Position numbers and translations under genes: made by a program. The notes beneath the pieces are model-generated. The model worked only from the letters and a program-made list of their open reading frames with translations. It was not told the DNA's origin and ran no database searches. DNA of 5,890 nt from Alcaligenaceae bacterium. Lineage in GTDB: Bacteria > Pseudomonadota > Gammaproteobacteria > Burkholderiales > Burkholderiaceae. Each line of letters begins with the position of its first letter. Positions within the stretch are counted from its first letter, which is position 1. Below are positions 5,855 to 5,890 of this stretch, piece after piece. The stretch covers positions 1 through 5,890 of the forward strand of contig CANBUF010000138.1 in assembly GCA_947372575.1 (NCBI GenBank), written 5' to 3'.

Positions 5855-5890
5855 ATGTCTATCAATAGTTTAAACAACGAAAGAAATGTC
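5855..5890 (+). CDS. Start of a following reading frame, truncated by window edge
   Basis: The ATG at 5855 lies 11 nt after the tpsB stop, with GGA 6 nt upstream as a weak ribosome site, and opens MSINSLNNERNV to the end of the window. Close spacing suggests co-transcription with tpsB. A TpsA exoprotein or an accessory gene would be expected here from TPS operon layout. Twelve residues show no signal peptide or family motif, so identity is undetermined and even coding status is provisional. Confidence 0.45.
   Translation, partial: MSINSLNNERNV

Noticed and set aside
1..5890. CRISPR array, tRNA, rRNA, insertion-sequence ends or transposase
   Set aside because: No regularly spaced repeats, cloverleaf or rRNA-like stretch, transposase frame or terminal inverted repeats were seen. 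The heptamer spacing (28, 55, 16, 18, 24) is irregular and unlike CRISPR.

Overview
The window looks like a chromosomal segment of a Gram-negative proteobacterium, most likely a betaproteobacterium (Burkholderiales-like). The reasons are a YejF-type peptide ABC ATPase, a DUF1178 protein and a CxxCC (YkgJ-type) protein of the kind common there, and an outer-membrane two-partner-secretion porin. This assignment is by protein style only.

Layout. (1) Positions 1-1654, plus strand, moderate GC: the 3' end of a yejF-like oligopeptide ABC transporter ATPase gene, then a DUF1178 zinc-ribbon protein and a small cysteine-cluster protein. The last gene starts on a TTG directly abutting the TAA of the gene before it. 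(2) Positions 1657-3770, minus strand, clearly AT-rich: a two-component operon, histidine kinase first, then a FixJ/NarL-type response regulator, joined by an ATGA overlap. (3) Positions 3771-4145: a roughly 375-bp divergent control region. It holds six same-orientation copies of a heptamer TTNGTGC, a candidate extended -10 promoter for the kinase operon, and a 6-bp inverted repeat near the tpsB side. (4) Positions 4146-5843, plus strand: a ShlB/FhaC-family TpsB transporter. From 5855 the first codons of a further reading frame run off the edge; it may be the secreted TpsA partner, but this cannot be told from 12 codons.

Proposed logic (inference): the membrane kinase senses an unknown signal and phosphorylates the regulator. 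The regulator may bind the heptamer array and control both its own operon and the divergent secretion system. Architecturally this recalls Bordetella, where bvgAS is divergent from fhaB and the NarL/FixJ-class regulator BvgA binds heptad repeats in the shared intergenic region. The proteins and motif here are different. The most interesting target in the window is therefore the 3890-4037 heptamer array together with the module it lies in.
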